DNA of 24,941 nucleotides from DATACN01 sp038215095 (lineage in GTDB: Bacteria; Actinomycetota; Thermoleophilia; Solirubrobacterales; Thermoleophilaceae): positions 1 to 24,941 of the forward strand of contig JBBQRG010000046.1 of NCBI GenBank assembly GCA_038215095.1. Reading direction: 5' to 3'. The translations under genes and the position numbers were made by a program. Below are positions 8,699-15,390 of the stretch, piece after piece (the first letter of the stretch is position 1; every line of letters begins with the position of its first letter). The notes under the pieces were generated by a model that made no database searches, was not told the DNA's origin, and saw nothing but the letters and a program-made list of their open reading frames with translations.

Positions 8699-9377
8699 GA
8701 CCCCTCGGGGCCGGGGGCTCTTCCTCGGCCAGCTCGCGCAGGTTCCTGCGAGCGCGCCCGATCAGCAGCACCAGCATCACCCCGGCCACTGGCAGGCCGA
8801 CCAGGTCGAGCGCGCCGAGGCCGGTGCCGAAGATCGTGAAGCTCAGCCCCGCGCCGAGCGCGAGCGCCGTGTTCAGGCAGATCAGCACCAGCCGCAGCTC
8901 GGTTGGGCCGAACAGCCCGTAGCCGATCGAGAAGCGGCCGAGCGCCTGGCTCTCCAGGTAGACGTTGATCGAGAGCACGAGGTAGGCCACCACCACGAGC
9001 GCGCCCACCGACAGCAGCATGTGCGGCGAGAGCCCCAGGCCGATGCCGATGGCCGCGGTCGAGACCGCGGCCACCAGGTGGTCGAGGTAGTAGCCGTAGC
9101 GCGGGCGCTGGATCTGCCGCACGCGGGCGAGCGTGCCGTCGAGCGAGTCGCCGAACCAGTGCACCACGAGCAGCGCGCTCGCCACCCAGAGCCAGGTGGG
9201 GCTCTGGTTGCTCAGCACGTAGGCGGCGCAGATTCCGACCGCGCTGGCCACGCCGAGTGCGGTCAGGTCGTCGGGGAGGACCCAGCGCGGAAGCCGGCGT
9301 GCGATTGCCGTCAGCGCTCGTTTCTCGGCGCGAGCCAGCAGGAAGTTGGGCTCACGCGCGGCGTCAGCCCCCGTCAT
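8625..9377 (-). CDS. CDP-alcohol phosphatidyltransferase family membrane protein with an altered catalytic motif
   Basis: 250 residues with about six transmembrane helices. The family motif D-x2-D-G-x2-A-R-x9-G-x3-D-x3-D is present as D77, D80, G81, A84, R85, G95 and D99. The last aspartate, the proposed catalytic base, is replaced by Ala103 (Y-Y-L-D-H-L-V-A). Members transfer a phospho-alcohol from a CDP-linked donor to make phospholipids such as phosphatidylinositol- or phosphatidylglycerol-phosphate. With the Ala the activity may be lost or different. The tail after about residue 215 is basic and Pro/Arg-rich and overlaps the convergent cNMP gene by 74 bp. The gene diverges from a TetR gene, which may regulate it through the symmetrical region at 9383-9439. 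A TTGACC-N17-TACGGT promoter fits this strand. Confidence 0.8.
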   Translation of the reverse strand: MTGADAAREPNFLLARAEKRALTAIARRLPRWVLPDDLTALGVASAVGICAAYVLSNQSPTWLWVASALLVVHWFGDSLDGTLARVRQIQRPRYGYYLDHLVAAVSTAAIGIGLGLSPHMLLSVGALVVVAYLVLSINVYLESQALGRFSIGYGLFGPTELRLVLICLNTALALGAGLSFTIFGTGLGALDLVGLPVAGVMLVLLIGRARRNLRELAEEEPPAPRGPSGRAPRRSGRASRRRPGSPAASA

Positions 9378-9382
9378 TTCTG

Positions 9383-9439
9383 TTGTTGACCTCTGTTCGA
9401 TAAGGTCACCGTAACACGCTGTCGACCGATGGTCAACAA
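9383..9439. promoter_or_regulatory. symmetrical divergent promoter/operator between the CDP-alcohol transferase and tetR genes
   Basis: TTGTTGACC at 9383-9391 and GGTCAACAA at 9431-9439 are perfect 9-bp inverted arms, 39 bp apart. Each arm contains TTGACC, a -35-like hexamer reading inward. On the minus strand TTGACC (9436-9431) is followed at 17 bp by TACGGT (9413-9408), a good -10. On the plus strand no equally good -10 is seen; TAACAC lies 20 bp away. The arms may also be half-sites for the TetR protein. Confidence 0.5.
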
Positions 9440-9456
9440 GGAGGTAGACTGGTCCG

Positions 9457-10032
9457 ATCGCACGCGCCGCCTACACCCGCCTGCCGGTCGACGAACGCCG
9501 TAGGCGCCTTCTGGAGCTCGGTGCGGAGCTGTTCGCGCGACATCCCTACGAGGAGCTCTCGATGCGCCGCATCGCGCGCGAGGCGGGCATCTCGAAGGCC
9601 CTGCTGTACCACTACTTCCCGAGCAAGCAGCGCTTCTTCGTGGCCACGCTCAGCCAGGCGGCCGAGGAGGTCACGCGCCGCACCGAGCCGGACCCGGAGC
9701 TGCCGCCCGCCGAGGCCCTGTCGGCCAGCCTCGACGCCTTCCTGGGTTGGGTGGAGGAGAACGCGCTCGCCTACGAGCGGCTGATCCGCGGCGCCGCCGG
9801 AACGCCGGAGGTCAGGGTGCTCGTGGACCAGGTGCGAGCCCGCACCTCACAGCGGATACTGGATGGGCTCGGCGCCGATGGACCGCACGCGCGGGCGGCC
9901 GTTGCAGGCTGGCTCTGGTTCCTGGACGGGGCGATACTCGACTGGCTCGAGCACCGCGACCTGACGCGCGACGAGCTGCGCGAGCTGCTGCTGCGCGCGT
10001 TGGCCGGCGCGCTCGGGCTCACAGCTCCCTGA
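9457..10032 (+). CDS. TetR-family transcriptional regulator with an uncertain, non-canonical start
   Basis: The frame matches TetR from A-R-A-A-Y-T-R-L-P-V-D-E-R-R onward. The helix-turn-helix is M-R-R-I-A-R-E-A-G-I-S-K-A-L-L-Y-H-Y-F-P-S-K, followed by an all-helical ligand domain. No ATG, GTG or TTG lies between the in-frame TAG at 9445 and the ATG at 9562. A perfect AAGGAGG (9438-9444) sits upstream, and the ATC at 9457 gives 191 residues, normal for the family. The ATG at 9562 has GAGGAG before it but would remove helix 1, leaving 156 residues. So either a rare ATC (or CTG, 9481) start is used, or a base differs. It diverges from the CDP-alcohol transferase gene, its likely target. Its 3' end overlaps the permease gene by 14 bp. 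Confidence 0.72.
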   Translation: MARAAYTRLPVDERRRRLLELGAELFARHPYEELSMRRIAREAGISKALLYHYFPSKQRFFVATLSQAAEEVTRRTEPDPELPPAEALSASLDAFLGWVEENALAYERLIRGAAGTPEVRVLVDQVRARTSQRILDGLGADGPHARAAVAGWLWFLDGAILDWLEHRDLTRDELRELLLRALAGALGLTAP

Positions 10033-12682
10033 GCGACTCGATGGACGGGCGGCGGAGCGTCCGAAGGGTGAGGGTCGTGGCGGCGGCCACGGCGGCCAGC
10101 GCCGTGCCGATCACCAGCAGCAGGTAGCCCCACGGCACGGCGAGCGTGTCGGGCGGGGGGTCGAACACGCCGGTGAGCACCTTCACCAGCATCAGCGCGA
10201 GGCCGGCGGCGGCGAGCGAGCCCACCACCAACCCTCCGCCCGCCACGAAGCTGGCCTCGGTCCATGCGAAGGCCCCGAGCTGGCGCGGCCGGGCGCCAAG
10301 CGCCCGGGCTATCGCGAACGTCGTGCGGCGCTCGGCGAGGCCGAGCCCGAGCACCAGCCCGGTGCTCGCAGCGGCCAGCACGAGCGCGAAGGCGAGCTCG
10401 ACACGGGTGAGGCCGGAGAGCGAGACGGCGGTCAGGTTCGACCCGACCACCCGCCGGCTCGAGGCGATGTCGTCCACCCTCCCGCCGGTGCCGACCTGCC
10501 GTCGCACGTCCGCGGCCACCGCCGTGGAGGAGCGGCCGCTCGTCTGGATCAGGAAGTCGCCGACGGCGTTCGAGCCGGTCTGCTTTGCAACGTAGCCGGC
10601 GTTGGCCACGAGGAAGCTGTCGGTCGGAGCAGTCGGGAACTCCTTGGCCACGCCGACGTAGTGGAACTGGACCGTGCGGAAGTGCCCTGTCTTCGCATCC
10701 AGGAGGCGGAAGCGCAGCGGGTCGCCCGGCCGCAGCTGGAAGTCCTTGACCGTCTCGGCCGCGACCAGCACGCCGTCCGGGTGTTGGCGAAGGCGCTGCA
10801 TCAGCTGGCCGGCGGAGCCGCCCATGAACCAGCCGTTCTGGAGCTTGCCCGCCTTGCCGATCGTCTCGGGCCGGACGCCGTAGAGGTCCTGCAGGTCGGG
10901 GCCGACGTATGCGAAGCGGTGCTGCAGCGGCTCGACGCTCTTCACGCCCGGCACGTGCTGCAGGCGTGCGGCGGCGGCTGGGCTGACAGCGGCGCCGGGC
11001 GACTCCGTCACGGTCACGTCGGCGCCGTTGGTCAGGCGCGCGTCGGCCTCGGCCTGCTGCTCGAACGTCGAGTTGAAGATCGCAGTGGAGCCCGCGAACG
11101 CGGAGGTCAGCGCGACCAGCGTCAGCGCCCTGGCGAGCAGACCGCGCTGGCGGCCCATTGTGGCGGCGACCGTCGGAGCCAGCTCGCCGCCCAGCGGGCG
11201 GGCCAGCCGGGTGACCGCGCCACGGCCGTTTCGCAGGAACCCCTCGCTCAAGCGGTAGGCGAGCAGGCCCCCGCCGACCCAGGCCAGGACCGGCCCGGCC
11301 AGCGCGTACCAGTTCACCGACACCTGCGGGACGCCCTCAGGAGCAAGCACGAGCTGGTAGCCGTTGCGGCTGGCCTGCCAGTACACGAGGCCGCCCGCGA
11401 CGAGCGCGATGACGTCGAGCCAGAGCCGCTTCCAGAGCGGCTGGGCGCGGTCCCGGCCCACCGTGCGCCGGGCGCTCGCGACGGTCAACCGGCGAGCCTG
11501 GCGGCGGGCCGGGAGCACGATCGCCGCCGCGGCGATCGCCAGGCCGGCGAGAGCCGAGCCCACTGCCCATGTCACGGCCGACGCCGTGCCGGCGCCGAAG
11601 CTCGCTGCCCCGAATTCCAGCTTGCCGATCAGCAGCGCCGCGCCGAGGCCGAGCGCCGCGCCCGCGCCGCCTGCCAGCACCGCCTCGGCGACCGCCGTTC
11701 GCATGAGCTGGCCTCCGGTCGCCCCGCGGGTGCGGAGCAGGGCCTGGTCGCGCCGCCGCCGCTCCGCGCCGGCCGCGGCCAGCTCGGCGGTGATCAAGCC
11801 CGCCAGGATCGCCCCGGGAACCCCGAGGAACAGGAACAGGATCTGGGCGTAGAGCGCGTCCGAGCGCGCCTTGTCGAGCGTCGTGCCGAGGTTGTCGCCA
11901 ACGAGGCCCGCGCCCGTCAGCCGCGTCTCGAGGTTCCGCGCGTGGCCGGACACGCGGTCGAACGCCGCGCTAGGGCTGCTCGGCAGGCGGTGGTCGAGCG
12001 CCACGTGCGCCTGCGTCCTCACCAGGTCGGGGCGGCGCGCAGCCAGCGGTCCTTCGACGCGCTTGAAGACGCTGCTCGGCATCAGCATCACGTTGTCGGG
12101 CGGCGCCTGCGCCTGGGCGCCCACCGGCGCGCCGACCTGCTGGAACAGCGAGTCGATAGCCGGAAGGTCGACGACGCCGTCGATTCTCACCGAAGCGGGG
12201 CGCATGCCTGCGCGGCCGACCATGACCTTGTCGCCGGGGCGGGCGTGCAGGTTGGCCGCGGTCTGCTGGTACAGCACGACGCCGTCGCCGCGGCCCGACA
12301 GGGTCCGGATCGAGCCGGGGAACTGACGCGCGTAGCCGGGGGCCAGGCCCAGCACGCGGCCCGGGCCGGTGCTCTGCACGCTCTTGCCTCCGGCCTGGAA
12401 GCCGGTCGTACGTGCGAACCCCACGGGCAGCGCCGTCTTCACGCCGGGGAAGCTCTTCGTCGTGGTGAGCAGCGCATGCGCGTCGGTTCCCGGCTGCGCC
12501 TCGACCTGCCAGTCCACCGGCACGCGGTTGATCGCGAGCCGGGTCATGCGGCTGTTCGTGGAGGCCAGGAAGGAGCCGATCGAGGCGAGCAGGGCCACGC
12601 CTACGGCGACGCCCAGCGCAGTCCCGACGAGCCGCCCGCGGCGGCGGGCCAGGAGGCCCCTCAGCCAGGTCAGCGTGACCAT
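10019..12682 (-). CDS. large FtsX/MacB-type ABC transporter permease
   Basis: 887 residues. An N-terminal transmembrane helix (about 18-38, L-V-G-T-A-L-G-V-A-V-G-V-A-L-L) leads into a large extracytoplasmic domain. Three helices follow at about 275-390 (first FtsX core), then more helices, a second extracytoplasmic domain, and a second FtsX core at about 765-875 ending in L-R-R-P-S-I-E-S-L-R-E-L. This pseudo-duplicated layout is seen in actinobacterial efflux or lipoprotein-release permeases, which act mechanically on the outer side of the membrane rather than by alternating access. The ATG at 12682 overlaps the preceding ATPase stop by 13 bp. Two ATPase genes precede it, which suits a permease with two different halves. 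Substrate unknown; an antibiotic or a surface lipid or peptide would fit the context. Confidence 0.88.
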   Translation of the reverse strand: MVTLTWLRGLLARRRGRLVGTALGVAVGVALLASIGSFLASTNSRMTRLAINRVPVDWQVEAQPGTDAHALLTTTKSFPGVKTALPVGFARTTGFQAGGKSVQSTGPGRVLGLAPGYARQFPGSIRTLSGRGDGVVLYQQTAANLHARPGDKVMVGRAGMRPASVRIDGVVDLPAIDSLFQQVGAPVGAQAQAPPDNVMLMPSSVFKRVEGPLAARRPDLVRTQAHVALDHRLPSSPSAAFDRVSGHARNLETRLTGAGLVGDNLGTTLDKARSDALYAQILFLFLGVPGAILAGLITAELAAAGAERRRRDQALLRTRGATGGQLMRTAVAEAVLAGGAGAALGLGAALLIGKLEFGAASFGAGTASAVTWAVGSALAGLAIAAAAIVLPARRQARRLTVASARRTVGRDRAQPLWKRLWLDVIALVAGGLVYWQASRNGYQLVLAPEGVPQVSVNWYALAGPVLAWVGGGLLAYRLSEGFLRNGRGAVTRLARPLGGELAPTVAATMGRQRGLLARALTLVALTSAFAGSTAIFNSTFEQQAEADARLTNGADVTVTESPGAAVSPAAAARLQHVPGVKSVEPLQHRFAYVGPDLQDLYGVRPETIGKAGKLQNGWFMGGSAGQLMQRLRQHPDGVLVAAETVKDFQLRPGDPLRFRLLDAKTGHFRTVQFHYVGVAKEFPTAPTDSFLVANAGYVAKQTGSNAVGDFLIQTSGRSSTAVAADVRRQVGTGGRVDDIASSRRVVGSNLTAVSLSGLTRVELAFALVLAAASTGLVLGLGLAERRTTFAIARALGARPRQLGAFAWTEASFVAGGGLVVGSLAAAGLALMLVKVLTGVFDPPPDTLAVPWGYLLLVIGTALAAVAAATTLTLRTLRRPSIESLREL

Positions 12683-13365
12683 GCGGGGCTCCTCTCCGGG
12701 CCGCGCACGACGCGGCCGTCGTGCAGCTCCCAGCGCTCGGCGAGGCGATCCGCGATGGCGAGGTCGTGCGTGGCGACCACCAGCGCCGCGCCGGCGTGGT
12801 CGGCCGCTGCCATCAGCACGTCGACGACCTCGGCGCCGGTCACTCGGTCGAGCTGGCCGGTCGGCTCGTCAGCCAGCACCAGCCGCGGGCGCCCGGCCAG
12901 CGCGCGGGCGATCGCCGCCCGCTGCAGCTGGCCGCCGGAGATCTCCTCGGGCAACTTGTCGGCCAGGTCCTCGAGCCCCAGGACGCCGAGCGAACGGGCT
13001 CCCGCCACGCGGGCGTCTGCGTCGGTCTCGCCCGCCAGCACGAGCGGGAGCGCCACGTTCTCGAGCACGGTCAGCGGCGGCAACAGGCTCGCGCCCTGAA
13101 AGACCACGGCCACCGGGCCCGGGCGCAGCGCCTCGGGAGGCCCGAGCGCCGGCCAGCTGACCTCGCCGACGGTGGGGCTGTCCAGCCCGGCCATCAGGTG
13201 CAGCAGCGTCGACTTCCCCGAGCCGGACGGGCCCGTGAGGGCGATGCGCGCACCGGGCCAGACCTCGCCGTCCGTCTGCTGCAGCGCGACCACGGCGGCC
13301 GGGCCGCGGCCGTAGGTGCGCGCCGCGCGGCGCAGCAGCACGAGCGGTTCGGCGGACGCGTTCAC
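12670..13365 (-). CDS. ABC transporter ATPase, second of the pair
   Basis: The GTG at 13365 overlaps the stop of the preceding ATPase gene as GTGA and gives 231 residues. The longer open frame upstream only shadows that gene. Walker A is G-P-S-G-S-G-K-S-T (45-53). The Q-loop lies in V-V-F-Q-G-A-S-L-L-P, the signature is I-S-G-G-Q-L-Q-R, Walker B is L-V-L-A-D-E-P-T and the switch His is in V-A-T-H-D. All catalytic elements are intact. It belongs to the LolD/MacB-type ATPases that drive FtsX-like permeases. It differs clearly in sequence from its neighbour ATPase, so the two are likely to form a heterodimer under the permease at 10019-12682. It is translationally coupled on both sides. Confidence 0.9.
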   Translation of the reverse strand: MNASAEPLVLLRRAARTYGRGPAAVVALQQTDGEVWPGARIALTGPSGSGKSTLLHLMAGLDSPTVGEVSWPALGPPEALRPGPVAVVFQGASLLPPLTVLENVALPLVLAGETDADARVAGARSLGVLGLEDLADKLPEEISGGQLQRAAIARALAGRPRLVLADEPTGQLDRVTGAEVVDVLMAAADHAGAALVVATHDLAIADRLAERWELHDGRVVRGPERSPAWSR

Positions 13366-14027
13366 GCCTCGACCCTTCCGTCCACGATGTGGTGCACCCT
13401 GTCCGCCGCGCCCTCGACCGCTTGGGCGTGCGTCGCCACGATGACGGCCGTGCCGTCGGCCGCCTGCTGTTGCAGCAGCTCGAGGATCTGGCCCGCGGTG
13501 TCCCCGTCCAGCTCGCCGGTCGGCTCGTCGCAGATCAGCACAGCGGGCTCGTTGGCGAGCGCGATCGCAAGCCCGGCGCGAGCGGTCTCGCCGCCGGAGA
13601 GCTGTGCGGCCCGGTGCGACGCGCGTGCGGCGATGCCGAGCCGCTCCAGCAGCGTGCGGCGCCATGCAGGGCCGCGGTCGGCGCCCGCCAGCCGCTGCGC
13701 CAGGGCCACGTTCTGGTCGACCGTCAGGTGCCCGACGAGGTTGTGCTGCTGGTAGAGCACCCCGATGTGCTTGGCGCGCAGCGCGGCGCGCTCCTCCTCG
13801 GGCCGGCGGCTGAGGCGCTGCCCGGCCACGCGCACGGTGCCGCCGTCCGGGTCGTCCAGGCCCGCGAGGCAGGCCAGGAGCGTGGACTTGCCCGACCCCG
13901 AGGGGCCCGTGACGGCCACGACCTCGCCCGCGCTCGCGGTCAGGCTGACGCCGCGCAGGGCGAGCGTCTCGTCGTCGCCGGCGTGGTAGAAGCGGTAGAG
14001 GCTGTCGGCCTCGAGCGCCTCGCTCAC
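13362..14027 (-). CDS. ABC transporter ATPase, first of the pair
   Basis: The GTG at 14027 overlaps the lipoprotein stop as GTGA, has GAGGTGG five bases upstream, and gives 221 residues. A GTG at 14063 would need a 40-bp overlap and adds nothing conserved. Walker A is G-P-S-G-S-G-K-S-T (41-49). The Q-loop is L-Y-Q-Q-H-N-L-V, Walker B is V-L-I-C-D-E-P-T-G-E-L-D and the switch His is in V-A-T-H-A-Q. The signature L-S-G-G-E is present, but the usual following Q-x-R-V-A-I-A-R-A is changed to T-A-R-A-G-L-A-I-A. It is probably active and likely works with the second ATPase and the FtsX-type permease. Co-transcribed with the lipoprotein and regulated opposite the two-component pair. Confidence 0.9.
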   Translation of the reverse strand: MSEALEADSLYRFYHAGDDETLALRGVSLTASAGEVVAVTGPSGSGKSTLLACLAGLDDPDGGTVRVAGQRLSRRPEEERAALRAKHIGVLYQQHNLVGHLTVDQNVALAQRLAGADRGPAWRRTLLERLGIAARASHRAAQLSGGETARAGLAIALANEPAVLICDEPTGELDGDTAGQILELLQQQAADGTAVIVATHAQAVEGAADRVHHIVDGRVEA

Positions 14028-14620
14028 GCCGTCCACCTCAGCGAGTCGGTCACGATTCGCCACGGGTCCACGTTGTCGGCGCCCTTTGCGCCCGCCAGCG
14101 TGAGGACGGCCACGCGGCCCTTGTGGAAGAACTCGTAGCGCTCGAATGCCCGCGTGCGCGCCCGGCCGGTCACGGTGTCCTTCGGCCCGCGCGCCTCGTA
14201 GGTCACCCGGACCGCCGCGCCTGCCTTGCGGCGCACGACGCTCACCTTGCCACCCTTGAAGCCGGCCAGTGAGGCCAGCTGCTTCAACTCCGCCTTGCCG
14301 GTGGCCACGCTCGGGGCCGCGGACGCGCTCCGCTCGGTGAGCGTGATGCTGTTGAGCTTGTCCGTGAAGCTTGTCGCCGCTGCGCTCGCCCGGCGAGACC
14401 AGCCCTCCGGCACCTTCACGCTGTAGTGAAGGGCCGGCGCCCGGTAGGCGACGAAGGCCTGGTTGTCGGGTATGTCGCCCGCCGGGCTCACGTCCTGGGC
14501 CTTGGTCGTCGAGGCTCCGGAGGAGCCAGACGACCCGGAGGACCCGGAGGACGAGCCGCAGCCGGCCGCGGCCAGCGCGAGCGCCGCGGCGCCGGTGAGG
14601 AGAAACGCACGAGTTCGCAT
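14024..14620 (-). CDS. secreted lipoprotein of the ABC transporter operon
   Basis: 198 residues from the ATG at 14620; the open frame extends 30 codons upstream without conserved sequence. The signal peptide M-R-T-R-A-F-L-L-T-G-A-A-A-L-A-L ends in A-A-A-G-C, a lipobox with Cys21. A flexible linker of Gly-Ser-Ser repeats follows (about 22-36). The mature domain has Y-S-V-K-V-P-E-G-W-S-R, then S-F-T-D-K-L-N-S-I-T-L and Y-E-F-F-H-K-G-R-V-A-V-L-T-L-A, ending in W-R-I-V-T-D-S-L-R-W. This resembles small extracytoplasmic lipoproteins of the PsbP-like/LpqN-type fold, known from P-E-G-W and final S-x-R-W blocks. First gene of the ABC operon and probably a substrate-capturing or sensing partner outside the membrane. 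Function inferred from position. Confidence 0.82.
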   Translation of the reverse strand: MRTRAFLLTGAAALALAAAGCGSSSGSSGSSGSSGASTTKAQDVSPAGDIPDNQAFVAYRAPALHYSVKVPEGWSRRASAAATSFTDKLNSITLTERSASAAPSVATGKAELKQLASLAGFKGGKVSVVRRKAGAAVRVTYEARGPKDTVTGRARTRAFERYEFFHKGRVAVLTLAGAKGADNVDPWRIVTDSLRWTA

Positions 14621-14664
14621 GCCGCCGAAGCTACGAAGCGGGGGGTAACGCTCCGCCCGCACGA

Positions 14665-14682
14665 AGGTCAACGGGAGGTCAA
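14665..14682. promoter_or_regulatory. direct repeat AGGTCAA-N4-AGGTCAA, candidate response regulator box
   Basis: Two identical 7-bp copies begin at 14665 and 14676, an 11-bp period, as for the tandem half-sites bound by OmpR/PhoB-family dimers. They lie between the lipoprotein-ABC operon (-) and the response regulator gene (+). On the minus strand each copy reads TTGACCT, so TTGACC at 14671-14666 could serve as a -35 for the ABC operon. The site is a good candidate target of the neighbouring regulator. Confidence 0.5.
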
Positions 14683-14710
14683 TCCTCCTGCCGCAGGCCC
14701 GCCGCGGCAC

Positions 14711-14716
14711 TACGGT
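14711..14716 (+). promoter_or_regulatory. candidate -10 element (TACGGT) of the response regulator gene
   Basis: TACGGT fits TAnnnT and ends 8 bp before the ATG at 14725. A transcript from it would be leaderless. No clear -35 is seen; the direct repeat at 14665-14682 would sit about 40-60 bp upstream of the transcript start, where activators often bind. Confidence 0.35.
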
Positions 14717-14724
14717 CTGCGGTG

Positions 14725-15390
14725 ATGGAAGTGCTCGTGATCGAGGACGACGACGCGATCGCCTCGGGCCTGGAGCGCATTCTCGGCCAGCAGGGCTTCG
14801 GAGTGCACCGGCTGGCGGGCGGCAGGGGGGCGGTGGCCGCTGTGCCTCCTTCGGTCGGGCTCGTGCTGCTGGACCTCGGCCTGCCGGACGCCGACGGGAT
14901 ACAGGTCTGCCGCGACCTGCGCCGGGCCCGTCCCGACCTGGCGATCGTGATCGTCACGGCCCGCGACCAGGAGATGGACGTGGTGGCGGGGCTCGACGCG
15001 GGCGCCGACGACTACCTCACCAAGCCCTTCCGCCTCGCCGAGCTCCTCGCGCGCGTGCGGGCGCATGGCCGGCGCGTCGAGGCGGCAGCCCAGCGCCCGA
15101 GCGGCCGGCTCGAGGTCGGCGGGCTCGTCGTGGACGTGGACGCGCGCCGCGCGTTCTCCGACGGCGACGAGCTGGAGCTCCGGCCCAAGGAGTTCGACCT
15201 GCTCGCTCTGCTCGTGGCGGAGTCGGGCCGCGCCGTCACGCGCGAGCGCCTCATGGCCGAGGTCTGGGACACGAACTGGTTCGGCTCGACCAAGACGCTC
15301 GACATGCACGTCTCTTCCCTGCGCGCGAAGCTGCCCGACGGCGCGATCGCGACGCTGCGCGGGGTCGGCTACCGGTTCGAGCTGCCGTGA
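14725..15390 (+). CDS. OmpR/PhoB-family response regulator
   Basis: 221 residues from the ATG at 14725; the GTG at 14722 directly before it is an alternative. The receiver domain has the acidic pair E-D-D-D (7-10), phospho-acceptor Asp50 in L-L-D-L-G-L-P and Lys100 in Y-L-T-K-P-F. The C-terminal winged helix (about 125-221) has L-R-P-K-E-F-D-L-L-A-L-L, then K-T-L-D-M-H-V-S-S-L-R and G-V-G-Y-R-F. All signalling residues are intact. It is the DNA-binding output of the two-component system with the next gene, which overlaps it by 4 bp (GTGA). The divergent ABC/lipoprotein operon and its own promoter are the likely targets, through the 11-bp-period repeat between them. Confidence 0.93.
   Translation: MEVLVIEDDDAIASGLERILGQQGFGVHRLAGGRGAVAAVPPSVGLVLLDLGLPDADGIQVCRDLRRARPDLAIVIVTARDQEMDVVAGLDAGADDYLTKPFRLAELLARVRAHGRRVEAAAQRPSGRLEVGGLVVDVDARRAFSDGDELELRPKEFDLLALLVAESGRAVTRERLMAEVWDTNWFGSTKTLDMHVSSLRAKLPDGAIATLRGVGYRFELP

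Noticed and set aside
9521..9784. Plus-strand frame 2 over the TetR gene as the true product
   Set aside because: It reads as an Arg/Ser-rich string without domains, while frame 1 gives a clear TetR helix-turn-helix.
10661..13099. 812-codon open frame antisense to the permease and ATPase genes
   Set aside because: Low-complexity Arg/Ala/Gln/Glu composition with no domain; it shadows clearly real minus-strand genes.
14509..14560. Repeated GACCCGGAG-type units as a possible repeat element
   Set aside because: They encode the Gly-Ser-Ser linker of the lipoprotein and need no other explanation.
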